The translations under genes were made by a program, and so were the position numbers. DNA of 64,000 nt from Chitinophagaceae bacterium (GTDB lineage Bacteria > Bacteroidota > Bacteroidia > Chitinophagales > Chitinophagaceae), in NCBI GenBank assembly GCA_016787065.1, contig JAEUVD010000053.1, positions 1-64,000 of the forward strand, read 5' to 3'. Below are positions 43,597 to 52,447 of this stretch, one piece after another. Each line of letters begins with the position of its first letter. Within the stretch, counting starts at the first letter, position 1. The notes below the pieces were generated by a model that saw nothing but the letters and a program-made list of their open reading frames with translations, made no database searches and was not told the origin of the DNA.

Positions 43597-44583
43597 ATGA
43601 TTATTTCTAAAACGCCTGTACGCGTGAGTTTCTTTGGGGGCGGAACCGATTATCCAACCTATTTCCATGAATTTGGTGGCAGCGTAGTAAGCACCACGAT
43701 TAATAAATACATCTATATTACCGTTAATAAAATTACCGGACTTCTTGGCGATAAATATCGCATCGCATATAGCAAACTAGAATTATGTAATCATGTTGAC
43801 GATATCGAACATCCAGTGGTGAAGGCTGTTATTAAATATCTTCAAATTCAGGATGGTTTGGACATTAATATTTTCAGCGACCTGCCTTCTCGAACCGGTA
43901 TCGGCAGCAGCAGTAGTTTCACCGTTGGATTATTGCATTGCTTGTATACCATACAGGGTGTCCAAAAATCAAAACATGAATTGGCGCTCGATGCTATTCA
44001 TGTTGAATATAACTTACTTCAAGAACGTGTAGGCGTTCAAGATCAGCTCGCTGCCGCCCATGGCGGTTTAAATTTCATGCAGTTTACCGCCACAAATTTG
44101 ACCGTTACTCCGGTATTACTTTCAAAAGAAAGAAAACTCAAATTCCAACGAAAACTTATGATGTTCTATACCGGCATCAATCGTTTCGCTTCAGAAATAT
44201 TGAAAGAACAACTTCAGAAAACGGAAGAAAAAACAATCCAAAAGGAGCTGACCGACATCCATGATATGGTTAATCAAGGACTTCAAATTCTTCAAGATGA
44301 ACATCATTCACTAGATGCCTTAGGCCTACTATTGAATAAAGCATGGTTGGCTAAACGCGCATTATCCTCCGCCATTTCTAATAGCTTTTTAGATGATATT
44401 TACGATCGCGCTATAAAAGGGGGTGCTTTAGGTGGTAAACTCTTAGGTGCCGGTGGTGGTGGCTTCTTTCTATTTTATGTTCCTGAAGAGAACCAAGTAG
44501 AAGTTCGAAATAAGCTCGCCGATTTACAAGAAATTTCTTTTGAATTTGAAGAAGATGGAACGCAACTCATTCATCGTAGTTAA
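43597..44583 (+). CDS. GHMP kinase, heptose-7-phosphate kinase-like (HddA type)
   Basis: A cytoplasmic sugar kinase of the GHMP superfamily. N-terminal ISKTPVRVSFFGGGTDYP matches the D-glycero-D-manno-heptose 7-phosphate kinase group. The ATP loop is PSRTGIGSSSSFTVGLL (about residues 96-112), and the C-terminal GGALGGKLLGAGGGGF is the third GHMP motif. HddA feeds GDP-heptose synthesis for surface polysaccharide; the substrate here is inferred from family likeness only, and no other heptose gene is in the window. The stop overlaps the converging rhodanese stop by 4 bases. Confidence 0.82.
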   Translation: MIISKTPVRVSFFGGGTDYPTYFHEFGGSVVSTTINKYIYITVNKITGLLGDKYRIAYSKLELCNHVDDIEHPVVKAVIKYLQIQDGLDINIFSDLPSRTGIGSSSSFTVGLLHCLYTIQGVQKSKHELALDAIHVEYNLLQERVGVQDQLAAAHGGLNFMQFTATNLTVTPVLLSKERKLKFQRKLMMFYTGINRFASEILKEQLQKTEEKTIQKELTDIHDMVNQGLQILQDEHHSLDALGLLLNKAWLAKRALSSAISNSFLDDIYDRAIKGGALGGKLLGAGGGGFFLFYVPEENQVEVRNKLADLQEISFEFEEDGTQLIHRS

Positions 44584-44888
44584 CCACCGATGAGGCTATT
44601 CCAAGCTAAAATACCCCCTTCTAAATTCACAACATGTTTGAAACCCATTTGCTCCAACATCATACATGCCTGCATACTGCGCATTCCGCTTCTACAATGA
44701 ATAACGATTTCCTCTTCCTTCCAATCTTCAATAGGTTCAATCTGACCATTCATAACTTGTCCTAATGGCAGTAATAAGGCCCCCATATTCGTTTCGGCAT
44801 ATTCTGAAGGCTCGCGTACATCGAGTAAATGAATAGATTCATTTTGCTCAAGTCGTTGTTTTAATGCCTCTACGGTAATCGTTTGCAT
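44580..44888 (-). CDS. Rhodanese-like domain protein
   Basis: A single 102-residue rhodanese domain with LLDVREPSEYAE and the active-site loop HCRSGMRS, with Cys69 as the sulfur carrier. Such cytoplasmic GlpE/PspE-type proteins move sulfane sulfur; the acceptor is unknown. It follows the T9SS cargo gene by 2 bases and is likely the last gene of the ddl/PASTA run. Confidence 0.88.
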   Translation of the reverse strand: MQTITVEALKQRLEQNESIHLLDVREPSEYAETNMGALLLPLGQVMNGQIEPIEDWKEEEIVIHCRSGMRSMQACMMLEQMGFKHVVNLEGGILAWNSLIGG

Positions 44889-44890
44889 AC

Positions 44891-46714
44891 TTAGTTTTTA
44901 TACAGTTTAAAGAAACGTTGTTGTTTATTTTTATCGGTAATTACAAGGATGTATAATTGCTCCGGTAAAGAACTAATGTCTAGTAGCTCTTCATTCGATC
45001 GGAAAGATTTTATTTTTCTTCCATTCAGATCATAAAGCGCAAGGGTTTGGTAATCGCCTTTTACCCTAAACGTGCTACTACATGGATTTGGGTAAATGGT
45101 AATATCAGCCGTTCCATCGCTTACAGATGGAACTGCGGTTGGTGTGTATCTCCTACCTACCATTGGTCGCATCATAATGCTGGCATTTGTTATGCTACTT
45201 GATTCCCAAATACCCGAAACGTTGTAATAAAGATAGTCTTTATTAGCGCTGGTATTTACATCTAAACCGTAATACACACTATCGCTACCAAAATTAGCCG
45301 GCTGCGTTATACCAATATAATATTTACCACTATCGGCAAGTACCGGTTGTTGAAAAGCATAATACGAAAAGGCATTATAACTTGTATCGTACATTACTTG
45401 AAAGAGATCTTCGGAATGAATGATTGAATCATTCAAACCGCTACCTGCAAGTTGCTTGTACAAGGTAATAGTGAAATATTTTCCGGAACCACTTGGTACC
45501 TGCGCACCAAAATGCACCGCCAGTCCACGTATCGTATCGGCATGATTCAAGTGAAATTCCAAGGCTGTTTTAGCCGGATAGTTAAACGCACTTAATAGAA
45601 AATAACTTTTCTCTGCACTGCCATCATCGTAAGCAAAATAATTATCGAAGGTAGTTATGCGCGAAATCGTATCGTTTATTCTTCTATCTACGCCCGATAC
45701 CGGATTGAAATAATAACGATCTTCTACAATTACTTTATTATCAGGTGGTGGAGTATGCGTTATTGTGTACGACAGAAAGCTATCTGCTATGCTGCTCTTA
45801 GCCGGAACAATACTTCCTGTTTTAGATTCTGTATGAAGGAGTGACGAGGATACCTTCTCCCAAGCCTCATGTTTCAAATTAATCGGTTGTGAAACCGGAT
45901 ACGTATTTACGATAGATGTAAACTGTTTATTCTGTAACCAGTTCGACTGATTTACTTGAAAATGACTATAAGGCATCTCCGTATAAGGCTTTAAAATAGA
46001 AGTGGGTTCAATACTAAACCCTATTTCATTTTGAATTGAATCTACAAAACTTCGATTTACATCCATTTTCACATAATCCAAATGCCAATCGTCATCATTA
46101 ATATTCGGTGAAGCTAAATTCACAAACCGAAATTGAAACCCGGCATGCATGAACTGTTGATCGGCTACGGGTACAAAGTATATTTTAAAGGGTTGAAATG
46201 TTGTACCACGCAACTGCCACACGCGTTGCCATTGATTGTTGTTATTTTTAAAATAAAGAAATAAACTATCCTTAGTTTCCGGAGCAAATCCTAAGCCTTC
46301 GGGTTGTACGAAAAAACTCAGGAAAATATTATTGGTTGAAGAATACGCGCTTAGATCAATAGGAACGGAAGTCAAACTATCTGCAGTGCTTATTGCTGAT
46401 TGGGTACTCACATACGGGCGACCGTAACGATCCAACCCATCAAAGGTTGCTACTCCTCTATTTATCGGAAGCACCGCCATGGTATTATTAATAAACACAT
46501 GTTGATCTTCCCAAAGCGAAGGGTTCGGATAAGGGCCTTCGTAGGAAAAGTCATCGATAAACGGCAGGGCTGCGGCTCTCGTTTTCTTTTTCTGAACTTC
46601 ACCAAGTGGTTTACTAAGTTTTGGATTCATGGTTAACGGCACAACCATTTCTTGTGCTCCCAATTGTGAAAGCATCAAGATTAACATACCAACTAACAGA
46701 AACAACGTCCTCAT
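44891..46714 (-). CDS. T9SS cargo protein (607 residues)
   Basis: It has a signal peptide (MRTLFLLVGMLILMLSQLGAQ). The body is beta-rich with many Asn/Ser/Tyr and no catalytic motif I recognise. The end carries the sorting domain ADITIYPNPCSSTFRVKG to the final FKLYKN. It starts 3 bases after the PASTA gene stop, so it is in the same transcript as ddl and PASTA; a wall-related role is possible but unproven. Confidence 0.82.
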   Translation of the reverse strand: MRTLFLLVGMLILMLSQLGAQEMVVPLTMNPKLSKPLGEVQKKKTRAAALPFIDDFSYEGPYPNPSLWEDQHVFINNTMAVLPINRGVATFDGLDRYGRPYVSTQSAISTADSLTSVPIDLSAYSSTNNIFLSFFVQPEGLGFAPETKDSLFLYFKNNNNQWQRVWQLRGTTFQPFKIYFVPVADQQFMHAGFQFRFVNLASPNINDDDWHLDYVKMDVNRSFVDSIQNEIGFSIEPTSILKPYTEMPYSHFQVNQSNWLQNKQFTSIVNTYPVSQPINLKHEAWEKVSSSLLHTESKTGSIVPAKSSIADSFLSYTITHTPPPDNKVIVEDRYYFNPVSGVDRRINDTISRITTFDNYFAYDDGSAEKSYFLLSAFNYPAKTALEFHLNHADTIRGLAVHFGAQVPSGSGKYFTITLYKQLAGSGLNDSIIHSEDLFQVMYDTSYNAFSYYAFQQPVLADSGKYYIGITQPANFGSDSVYYGLDVNTSANKDYLYYNVSGIWESSSITNASIMMRPMVGRRYTPTAVPSVSDGTADITIYPNPCSSTFRVKGDYQTLALYDLNGRKIKSFRSNEELLDISSLPEQLYILVITDKNKQQRFFKLYKN

Positions 46715-47812
46715 TTATTCGTATTCATTTTTTGTAGGGTCATCCGCATTAATTACGGGAGTACCGGTTTTAGGTTTGGGCTTTTTATCAACCGGTTTCG
46801 GAGGAATAACTGTATTATCTGTTTTTTTATTTTTAGAATCGTCCTTTTTTTGAATAATAGAAGCCTCTTTGCTTTTATCTTTTTCTGGAAGCAAGGATGA
46901 AGGTAATTTCTTTTTCTTCGCGGTATCCGTACCTTGACGGGTAGCGTTTAATTGGGATTCACGAATTGTTGTAACCGGCGTTTCATTGGAATCTTTCAAA
47001 GTGCTGTCTTCAATACCGAGAAGGCGTTGTGATCCTCCCCTGTTCTTCTGAATTAATTCCGGAGAAGGGTTCTGCATAATTCTCAGGTCTATAAGATCAC
47101 CTCGGTTGATGGAGTTTTTAAAATCCAACTCATTGATGGCTTCGGGTGTTTGAGCATAAATTACCGCGGTTGTCGAATCGCTAATATCACCTTCCCAAAT
47201 CGCATTTGGAGTAAGTATCAACGAATCTAAGATAACGGAAGCCTCTTGCCAAGATAATCCCACGAGATTGGGCACATCAATAGCACCGGAGAAACCTTCT
47301 GCAATTACCAAATCAATTTTACTTCCAATGGGAACCATTGTTCCGGCTGTGATGATTTGACCTTTATAATGTTGTTCCAATACCGAGCCCGAAGCAAGGT
47401 CCGGTTTGTAAATGGTATCGCCCATTGTAAGACGGAAGCTTTGCATGGTTAGCAACGCATTTCGAAACGAGATTCCTACCAAATTGGGCATTGGAATAGA
47501 TGGAGGCGTTTTACGATTTATAGTAAGAAAAATAGTGCGTCCGAATTTAACCACAGAACCGGCAGCGGGTTCCTGAAAGATAACTTCCAACGGATGTTTA
47601 TACGATTGAAAAGTAGAATCTATTACAACATCAAACCCTTTATTCTCTAAAATTGAAATGGCATTTTGCATACTTTTACCCTCCAAGGAAGGAACTACCG
47701 TTTGCTTTCCATGATTCGTAAGCCATGCCAACGAACTAAAGAAAAGGTAAATCAAGGCCACCACTACTAAAAGTGCTAAGAAAAGATTGAATAAGAAGGA
47801 TCGTTTTAACAA
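46715..47812 (-). CDS. Membrane-anchored protein with three PASTA domains
   Basis: A short N-terminus and one membrane helix (about residues 9-31) are followed by PASTA repeats at about 38-105, 108-175 and 178-250 (VPSLEGKSMQNAISILENKG, MPNLVGISFRNALLTMQSF, VPNLVGLSWQEASVILDSL). The remaining ~115 residues are Lys/Pro/Asp-rich and probably disordered. PASTA domains bind muropeptides or beta-lactams in Ser/Thr kinases and PBPs; here there is no kinase or transpeptidase part. It sits between ddl and a T9SS cargo, 49 bases behind ddl. Confidence 0.85.
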   Translation of the reverse strand: MLKRSFLFNLFLALLVVVALIYLFFSSLAWLTNHGKQTVVPSLEGKSMQNAISILENKGFDVVIDSTFQSYKHPLEVIFQEPAAGSVVKFGRTIFLTINRKTPPSIPMPNLVGISFRNALLTMQSFRLTMGDTIYKPDLASGSVLEQHYKGQIITAGTMVPIGSKIDLVIAEGFSGAIDVPNLVGLSWQEASVILDSLILTPNAIWEGDISDSTTAVIYAQTPEAINELDFKNSINRGDLIDLRIMQNPSPELIQKNRGGSQRLLGIEDSTLKDSNETPVTTIRESQLNATRQGTDTAKKKKLPSSLLPEKDKSKEASIIQKKDDSKNKKTDNTVIPPKPVDKKPKPKTGTPVINADDPTKNEYE

Positions 47813-47861
47813 AACCGTGAACTCTGAAGTGGTAAAAATAGGGTTTTAAACATAATTGTTG

Positions 47862-48851
47862 TTACGAACGAAGGGTTTCTTCAAGCAAATTGCCATAGAA
47901 GCTTTTTAACGTTGAGCCAGTGGCACGTACTTGTTGTGGAACAATACTATTCTCACTTTGTCCGGGAACCGTATTAATTTCCAGGAAGTACAATTTGTTT
48001 GTTCCTTGTTCTCGAATAAAATCGATTCTACAAACACCTTTACAGCATAAAAGATGATAAATATTCTTAGCCGTTTGTGCTATTTCATTCGCCTCTTCCA
48101 TACTTATTTCGGCAGGCGTTACTTCGTTACTCACGCCGGGCGTGTACTTCGCTTCATAATCAAAAAATTCTTTACTGCTGATGATTTCTGTTACGGGTAA
48201 GGCATAAACCTGTCCTTTATACCGATAAACCCCAATACTAAATTCCCTTCCGCCAACAAACTCTTCAATCATGGCTTGATGATCGAAATTAAATACTGCT
48301 TGAAGGGCAGGTTGAATGTCTTCCGCTTGTTTAACTTTAGTGGTTGCTAAGCTTGACCCTCCTTCTGCCGGTTTAATAAAAGCTGGAAGCGAAATTTGAG
48401 AAAGTATCTGTTCGGTTGAAAGAGGATTCGATTTTAATACATGAAGGTTCTTGCTTACATGAACTAAGTTGCTGTGGGCAACAATATGATTACAGAATAT
48501 TTTATTGAAAGTTATTCCGGAAACAATTGCACCACAGGAAGTAAATGGTATGTTTAGCATTTCCAAGTAACCTTGAATTTTTCCATCCTCACCTGGTGTT
48601 CCATGCACCGCTATAAAAACGGCATCAAAACGTACTTTACTACCTTGTAGCGTTAGTGTAAAATCATTGCGGTCAATAGCAACCACCTCGCCTTCGTTAG
48701 TTTGATATACCCATTGGTTACGGTCAATGATAATTTTGTAAACATCGTAAAGTTCAGCATCTATATTTTGTTCAATAGTAACGGCGGTTTTTATGGATAT
48801 TTCATATTCACCGGTATAACCTCCTGCCAGAAGGGCAATTTTTTTCTTCAT
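47862..48851 (-). CDS. ddl: D-alanine--D-alanine ligase
   Basis: An ATP-grasp enzyme making the D-Ala-D-Ala terminus for the peptidoglycan stem. Blocks visible: IALLAGGYTGEYEISIKTA at the N-terminus, VFIAVHGTPGEDGKIQGYLE, PAFIKPAEGGSS, MIEEFVGGREFSIGV, and the end CRIDFIREQGTNKLYFLEIN with NTVPGQSENS. The 329 residues are a normal length. It supplies the dcw enzymes but is 30 kb away from them; it leads the ddl/PASTA/T9SS/rhodanese run. Confidence 0.94.
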   Translation of the reverse strand: MKKKIALLAGGYTGEYEISIKTAVTIEQNIDAELYDVYKIIIDRNQWVYQTNEGEVVAIDRNDFTLTLQGSKVRFDAVFIAVHGTPGEDGKIQGYLEMLNIPFTSCGAIVSGITFNKIFCNHIVAHSNLVHVSKNLHVLKSNPLSTEQILSQISLPAFIKPAEGGSSLATTKVKQAEDIQPALQAVFNFDHQAMIEEFVGGREFSIGVYRYKGQVYALPVTEIISSKEFFDYEAKYTPGVSNEVTPAEISMEEANEIAQTAKNIYHLLCCKGVCRIDFIREQGTNKLYFLEINTVPGQSENSIVPQQVRATGSTLKSFYGNLLEETLRS

Positions 48852-48930
48852 TCGATCAAATGTTGACCGACAAAACTAAGTATATATTTTTCTAAAATGA
48901 TGTAAATAAAATCAACCGTATTTTTGCGCC

Positions 48931-49152
48931 ATGAAACGATTAGCACAAGTAATTATATTGGTGATATTCATGAGTGTTTCTATTCCGGAAACGCATGCGC
49001 AATGTGTTATGTGTAAGAAAACCGCATCCAGTTTAGATGATGAAGGAGCTAAGGGATTAAATAATGGTATTATCTACCTAGCTTTCACTCCATTAATTCT
49101 TATCGGTTTTATTGGGTTCAAGTGGTATCAACGCAATAAGCATTCCGTATAA
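48931..49152 (+). CDS. Small secreted/membrane protein with CxxC
   Basis: A 73-residue protein: signal peptide (about 1-23, ending THAQ), then CVMCKKTASSLDDEG, then one C-terminal membrane helix and a basic end (WYQRNKHS). The QCVMCK start of the mature part followed by an anchor recurs in a small Bacteroidota family without assigned role. TATTTTTG ends 4 bases before the ATG and could be a -7 element of a nearly leaderless transcript. Confidence 0.7.
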   Translation: MKRLAQVIILVIFMSVSIPETHAQCVMCKKTASSLDDEGAKGLNNGIIYLAFTPLILIGFIGFKWYQRNKHSV

Positions 49153-49157
49153 GAGTT

Positions 49158-51269
49158 CTATTCGCTCTTAATTACTTTACGTTTTACGATATGAAGTTTG
49201 TTGTCTAAAATCACATCAAACTGATACATACCTTGGGCTAGCTTGCTTATATCAAACTGCCATTGATTTTTTCCTGAAGTAACCTGCATACTAGCCTGTT
49301 GTACCACTCTGCCACTTAAATCGGAAATCTGCACAATAGCTTGATGTTCGTTGCTTGATTCAAAATCGAAGTGAATGGTACCTGTAGTAGGATTTGGATA
49401 GAGATTCAGTGCAGCCTCATCATTCCAATTAGGTTGAATTCCAGCAGGGAAATTTATGGTAAGATCTAGCGTATCATTAGCCGGACAACCTGCGCTGTTT
49501 GTAGACGCCCAAGTATAAATACCGGTAGTAAAATAAGTTAGTCCGGAAACAGGCCATGTAAAAGAACCTACTGCTGCTTGGCTTGTATAACTACTCGTGC
49601 TTTTCTTAATGGTAAGGTTAAGCTTAATGATACTATCACAACCCATAGAAGAAGAAGTGGTATCGTAATAAGTACCGGAATTGTAGTAGGTTGTACCAAG
49701 TAAGGTATAGGAATCACATGTTGTAATAAACTGAGCTACGGTGTTAATAGGATTAATGGTAACCGAAAGTGTAATGATACTATCACAACCGGAAGAATTA
49801 GTCATGATAGTAGTAAACACACCACTCGTAGAATAAAGTGTGTTATTAAAGTACAAGCTTCCGCAATTAGTTAATGTGGTTGTGTTATAGCTATTTTGAC
49901 CTATTGTTAAATACAACAAATGATCTTCCACACATCCGAATGGATTGGTGGTTTGATAGAAATAAATACCACTGCTGGTGTAGGTATTACTTCCCGCCGT
50001 GTAAGGGCCGCATGCATGCACCGTGAGTGTATCGCTGATAGCAGGAACTAATTCAAAGTAGAGATAGGTTGTACTATCACATCCGCTTGCATTGGTGCTT
50101 AAATGAGTATAGTTACCGGTAGCCACAAGATTTTGACCATTCCAAACGATAGGATTACAGTTATAGATTGTATCGAATAAACTGTTTGAATGCCCCACAG
50201 TTAGTGCCAAGTAAGAGGTATCCGGACAACCCGAAGCATTCGTTCCGATGGAAGTGTAAAAACCACTATTGTAATACGTTATTCCATTCTTAGGCCAAGT
50301 ATAAAAATTACATGCAAATTGGGTTGCAGTATTTGATCCTGAATTATTAATCGTTAAGTTCAAAATATCGGTATGTAAACAACCACTTGGTTGAGCAACG
50401 GTATGCAAGTATACACCGCTTGTTGTGTACGTTTGACCAGACAGGGTCCAGTAATAAGAATCACAAGCAACTTGATTATACGTGGTGGTAGTTGGCGTGT
50501 CGATAGTGAGGTTCAATTGATAGATACTATCACAACCAAAAGCATTCAGCACGGTATCGGCATAAACACCAGAGGAAGTATACGTATTACCTTGCCAAGT
50601 AAAAGAACCGCATGCTAAGGTGGTTATGGATGAATAATTGTACACTTGGTTAATCAAAGGATTCGACTGAACGTAATGCTCTGGTCCTTGATTTGCGTAT
50701 GTAAATGTTGTTTGTGTTGTTAAAGGAGTCTGAGAGGGTGCTCCATTTACAAAAGCAGCGATTGCTGTTTTAGTAATACTTGCACCAGTTACAAAACTCC
50801 ACACAAAATCAGGTCTTTCGCAACTGCTAAATGGGACCGTATTTGTTAACCTGCAAGTTCCTATTCTCAATCCTGGCGGTGTTGAAGGAATTTCCGCAGC
50901 TACCAAAGGCGAAGTAACTATAGCGGCGGTCATTCTGATCTGTTGGGTAACGGGGCTTATAAACCAGTTTGAGAATGGGGCATTCTGTGGAGGAGGAAGT
51001 TGAGAATTTGTTGTAGGATTCCAACTTGAACCAGGAACAAAACCTGCGGTAATGGTTCCCCCATTGGCTAAACCGGCATAATTAAAATTGATTCCGCCTT
51101 GAAAAGACCCAAGCAATAAAGTATCCGATGTTGTTTTATATAAGTAAATATCAAAATCAATGGTAGTATTATTGGGCTGAATGATATTCATGATTTCACA
51201 ATGATATGCTTGTGAATAGGCAGAAATTAATGAAAGCTGTAAAACAAGAAACAGTAATAATCTTCTCAT
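49158..51269 (-). CDS. T9SS cargo protein with eight ~50-residue repeats
   Basis: It has a signal peptide (about 1-20). Residues ~21-205 form a domain clearly related to the whole N-terminal part of the neighbour at 51398-52291 (shared GGINFNY-GLANGG, QQIRM/TKQIRL, QGPEHY/QGPEYF). From ~210 to ~612 run eight repeats of the pattern C-x-F/Y-W...Y-x-x-S-G-x-Y...GCDS...L-x-L-T-I. A sorting domain closes the protein (LNLYPNPTTGTIHFDFE). It has 703 residues. The repeats resemble adhesin-type beta modules; no enzymatic motif is seen. Confidence 0.82.
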   Translation of the reverse strand: MRRLLLFLVLQLSLISAYSQAYHCEIMNIIQPNNTTIDFDIYLYKTTSDTLLLGSFQGGINFNYAGLANGGTITAGFVPGSSWNPTTNSQLPPPQNAPFSNWFISPVTQQIRMTAAIVTSPLVAAEIPSTPPGLRIGTCRLTNTVPFSSCERPDFVWSFVTGASITKTAIAAFVNGAPSQTPLTTQTTFTYANQGPEHYVQSNPLINQVYNYSSITTLACGSFTWQGNTYTSSGVYADTVLNAFGCDSIYQLNLTIDTPTTTTYNQVACDSYYWTLSGQTYTTSGVYLHTVAQPSGCLHTDILNLTINNSGSNTATQFACNFYTWPKNGITYYNSGFYTSIGTNASGCPDTSYLALTVGHSNSLFDTIYNCNPIVWNGQNLVATGNYTHLSTNASGCDSTTYLYFELVPAISDTLTVHACGPYTAGSNTYTSSGIYFYQTTNPFGCVEDHLLYLTIGQNSYNTTTLTNCGSLYFNNTLYSTSGVFTTIMTNSSGCDSIITLSVTINPINTVAQFITTCDSYTLLGTTYYNSGTYYDTTSSSMGCDSIIKLNLTIKKSTSSYTSQAAVGSFTWPVSGLTYFTTGIYTWASTNSAGCPANDTLDLTINFPAGIQPNWNDEAALNLYPNPTTGTIHFDFESSNEHQAIVQISDLSGRVVQQASMQVTSGKNQWQFDISKLAQGMYQFDVILDNKLHIVKRKVIKSE

Positions 51270-51286
51270 AGGAACTTAATTAAAAC

Positions 51287-51316
51287 GGAAGGTACAAAAA
51301 AAATGTTGTTGACAAA
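51287..51316 (-). promoter_or_regulatory. Candidate promoter of the repeat-bearing T9SS cargo gene
   Basis: The minus strand reads TTTG (51313-51316), 18 bases, TACCTTCC (51287-51294). The -7 element differs at its last two bases. It ends 17 bases before the start codon. Confidence 0.45.
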
Positions 51317-51347
51317 CAAGGATGAAAAAAAATGACAAATAGGGAAT

Positions 51348-51372
51348 AAAAAAAGCCCCGAATCATCGGGGC
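51348..51372 (-). terminator. Terminator after the short T9SS cargo gene
   Basis: On the minus strand GCCCCGA (51366-51372) pairs with TCGGGGC (51355-51361) across a 4-base loop, followed by seven T. It lies 25 bases past the stop at 51398. Confidence 0.85.
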
Positions 51373-51397
51373 CATTTTAACTAAGATAAATACAAGC

Positions 51398-52291
51398 TTA
51401 TTGCTTAATAATTTGTTTGTTTAAAACTGTTTTACCGGATTTGTAAACTTGAAGTATGTAAGAACCATTGGCAAGTTCCTTCATATCAACGGCAAGTGTA
51501 GTTGTTCCAGCAGTAATTTCTTCTTGAACTGTTTTTACAACACGTCCATTGTTATCAACTACTTTCAACGTAACATTTTCGTTTTTAGTAACAGATAAAT
51601 CAACTTTTACAAATTCAACAACCGGATTAGGGTAAACGTTGATATTTTCAGAAACTACAGACGCTACTTGATTTGTTGTACTTGGTTTATTATTGATAGT
51701 TGGATTACTTTCTACAAAATATTCAGGGCCTTGTTTTTCAAAGCTGAAACTTTTTTGTGACGTGATTGATTTTCCGCTTGCGTTATTTTCAACAAAAGCA
51801 GTTACAGCACTTTTAGTTTTACCATTAGCTATTTGGAAAGCCCACTCAAAATTAGGGGTTACTGATCCAAAAGATTCTGTATTTGTTAAACGGAAAGTAC
51901 CAAGCTTTACCCCTTGAGATGGAATAACTGGAGCTAAAGTATGTGCCGTTTGAATAGCCGCTAATAAACGAATTTGCTTGGTTTCAGGATTGATAGTCCA
52001 ATTTGGATTTTGTTGGTTAGCCGCCAACATTGGGTCAGCTGAACCCTTTACAAACTGTCCGGTAATAACACCACCGTTGGCCAACCCGTTGTAGTTAAAG
52101 TTGATACCAGCTTGAAACGATTGAAACTTCAAGTTTTGTTTACTGGTGTTGGATAAGTAAACATCAAACTCGATAACATTGTTTGTGTTTTTTGGTTGGT
52201 TAATGTTTTTGATTGTACAAGTGAAATCACCTGCGAACATCGCCTGCGCTGCAGAGATGAACATAAAACTGAGAAGAATAATTTTTTTCAT
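51398..52291 (-). CDS. T9SS cargo protein, short paralogue
   Basis: It has a signal peptide (MKKIILLSFMFISAAQAMFAG), an N-terminal beta domain of ~180 residues shared with the neighbour at 49158-51269, a short linker, and a sorting domain beginning INVYPNPVVEFVKVDLS. It has about 297 residues and is almost nothing but the shared domain plus the sorting signal. The shared domain is reminiscent of cohesin-like or CARDB-like beta sandwiches, but I cannot place it. The ATG at 52291 is chosen for the standard MKK signal start; one at 52297 adds two residues. It has its own terminator. Confidence 0.82.
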   Translation of the reverse strand: MKKIILLSFMFISAAQAMFAGDFTCTIKNINQPKNTNNVIEFDVYLSNTSKQNLKFQSFQAGINFNYNGLANGGVITGQFVKGSADPMLAANQQNPNWTINPETKQIRLLAAIQTAHTLAPVIPSQGVKLGTFRLTNTESFGSVTPNFEWAFQIANGKTKSAVTAFVENNASGKSITSQKSFSFEKQGPEYFVESNPTINNKPSTTNQVASVVSENINVYPNPVVEFVKVDLSVTKNENVTLKVVDNNGRVVKTVQEEITAGTTTLAVDMKELANGSYILQVYKSGKTVLNKQIIKQ

Positions 52292-52399
52292 GATCAAAGA
52301 TTATTTTTTGTTTGACTTATTGATTTAAAATGATAAATAAAAGTAAGGCGGAATCGAATAGCAAAAACAACTTTTTTAGAATCTGGTAGTATTTTAACA

Positions 52400-52426
52400 A
52401 AAAAAGGGGCTTTTCGCCCCTTTTTT
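52400..52426. terminator. Bidirectional terminator after gldK
   Basis: A stem AAAAAAGGGGC/GCCCCTTTTTT with a 5-base loop, able to work in both directions. On the minus strand it closes gldK, whose stop is at 52448. Confidence 0.85.
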
Positions 52427-52447
52427 AACATTTGTTACTATTAAAGA

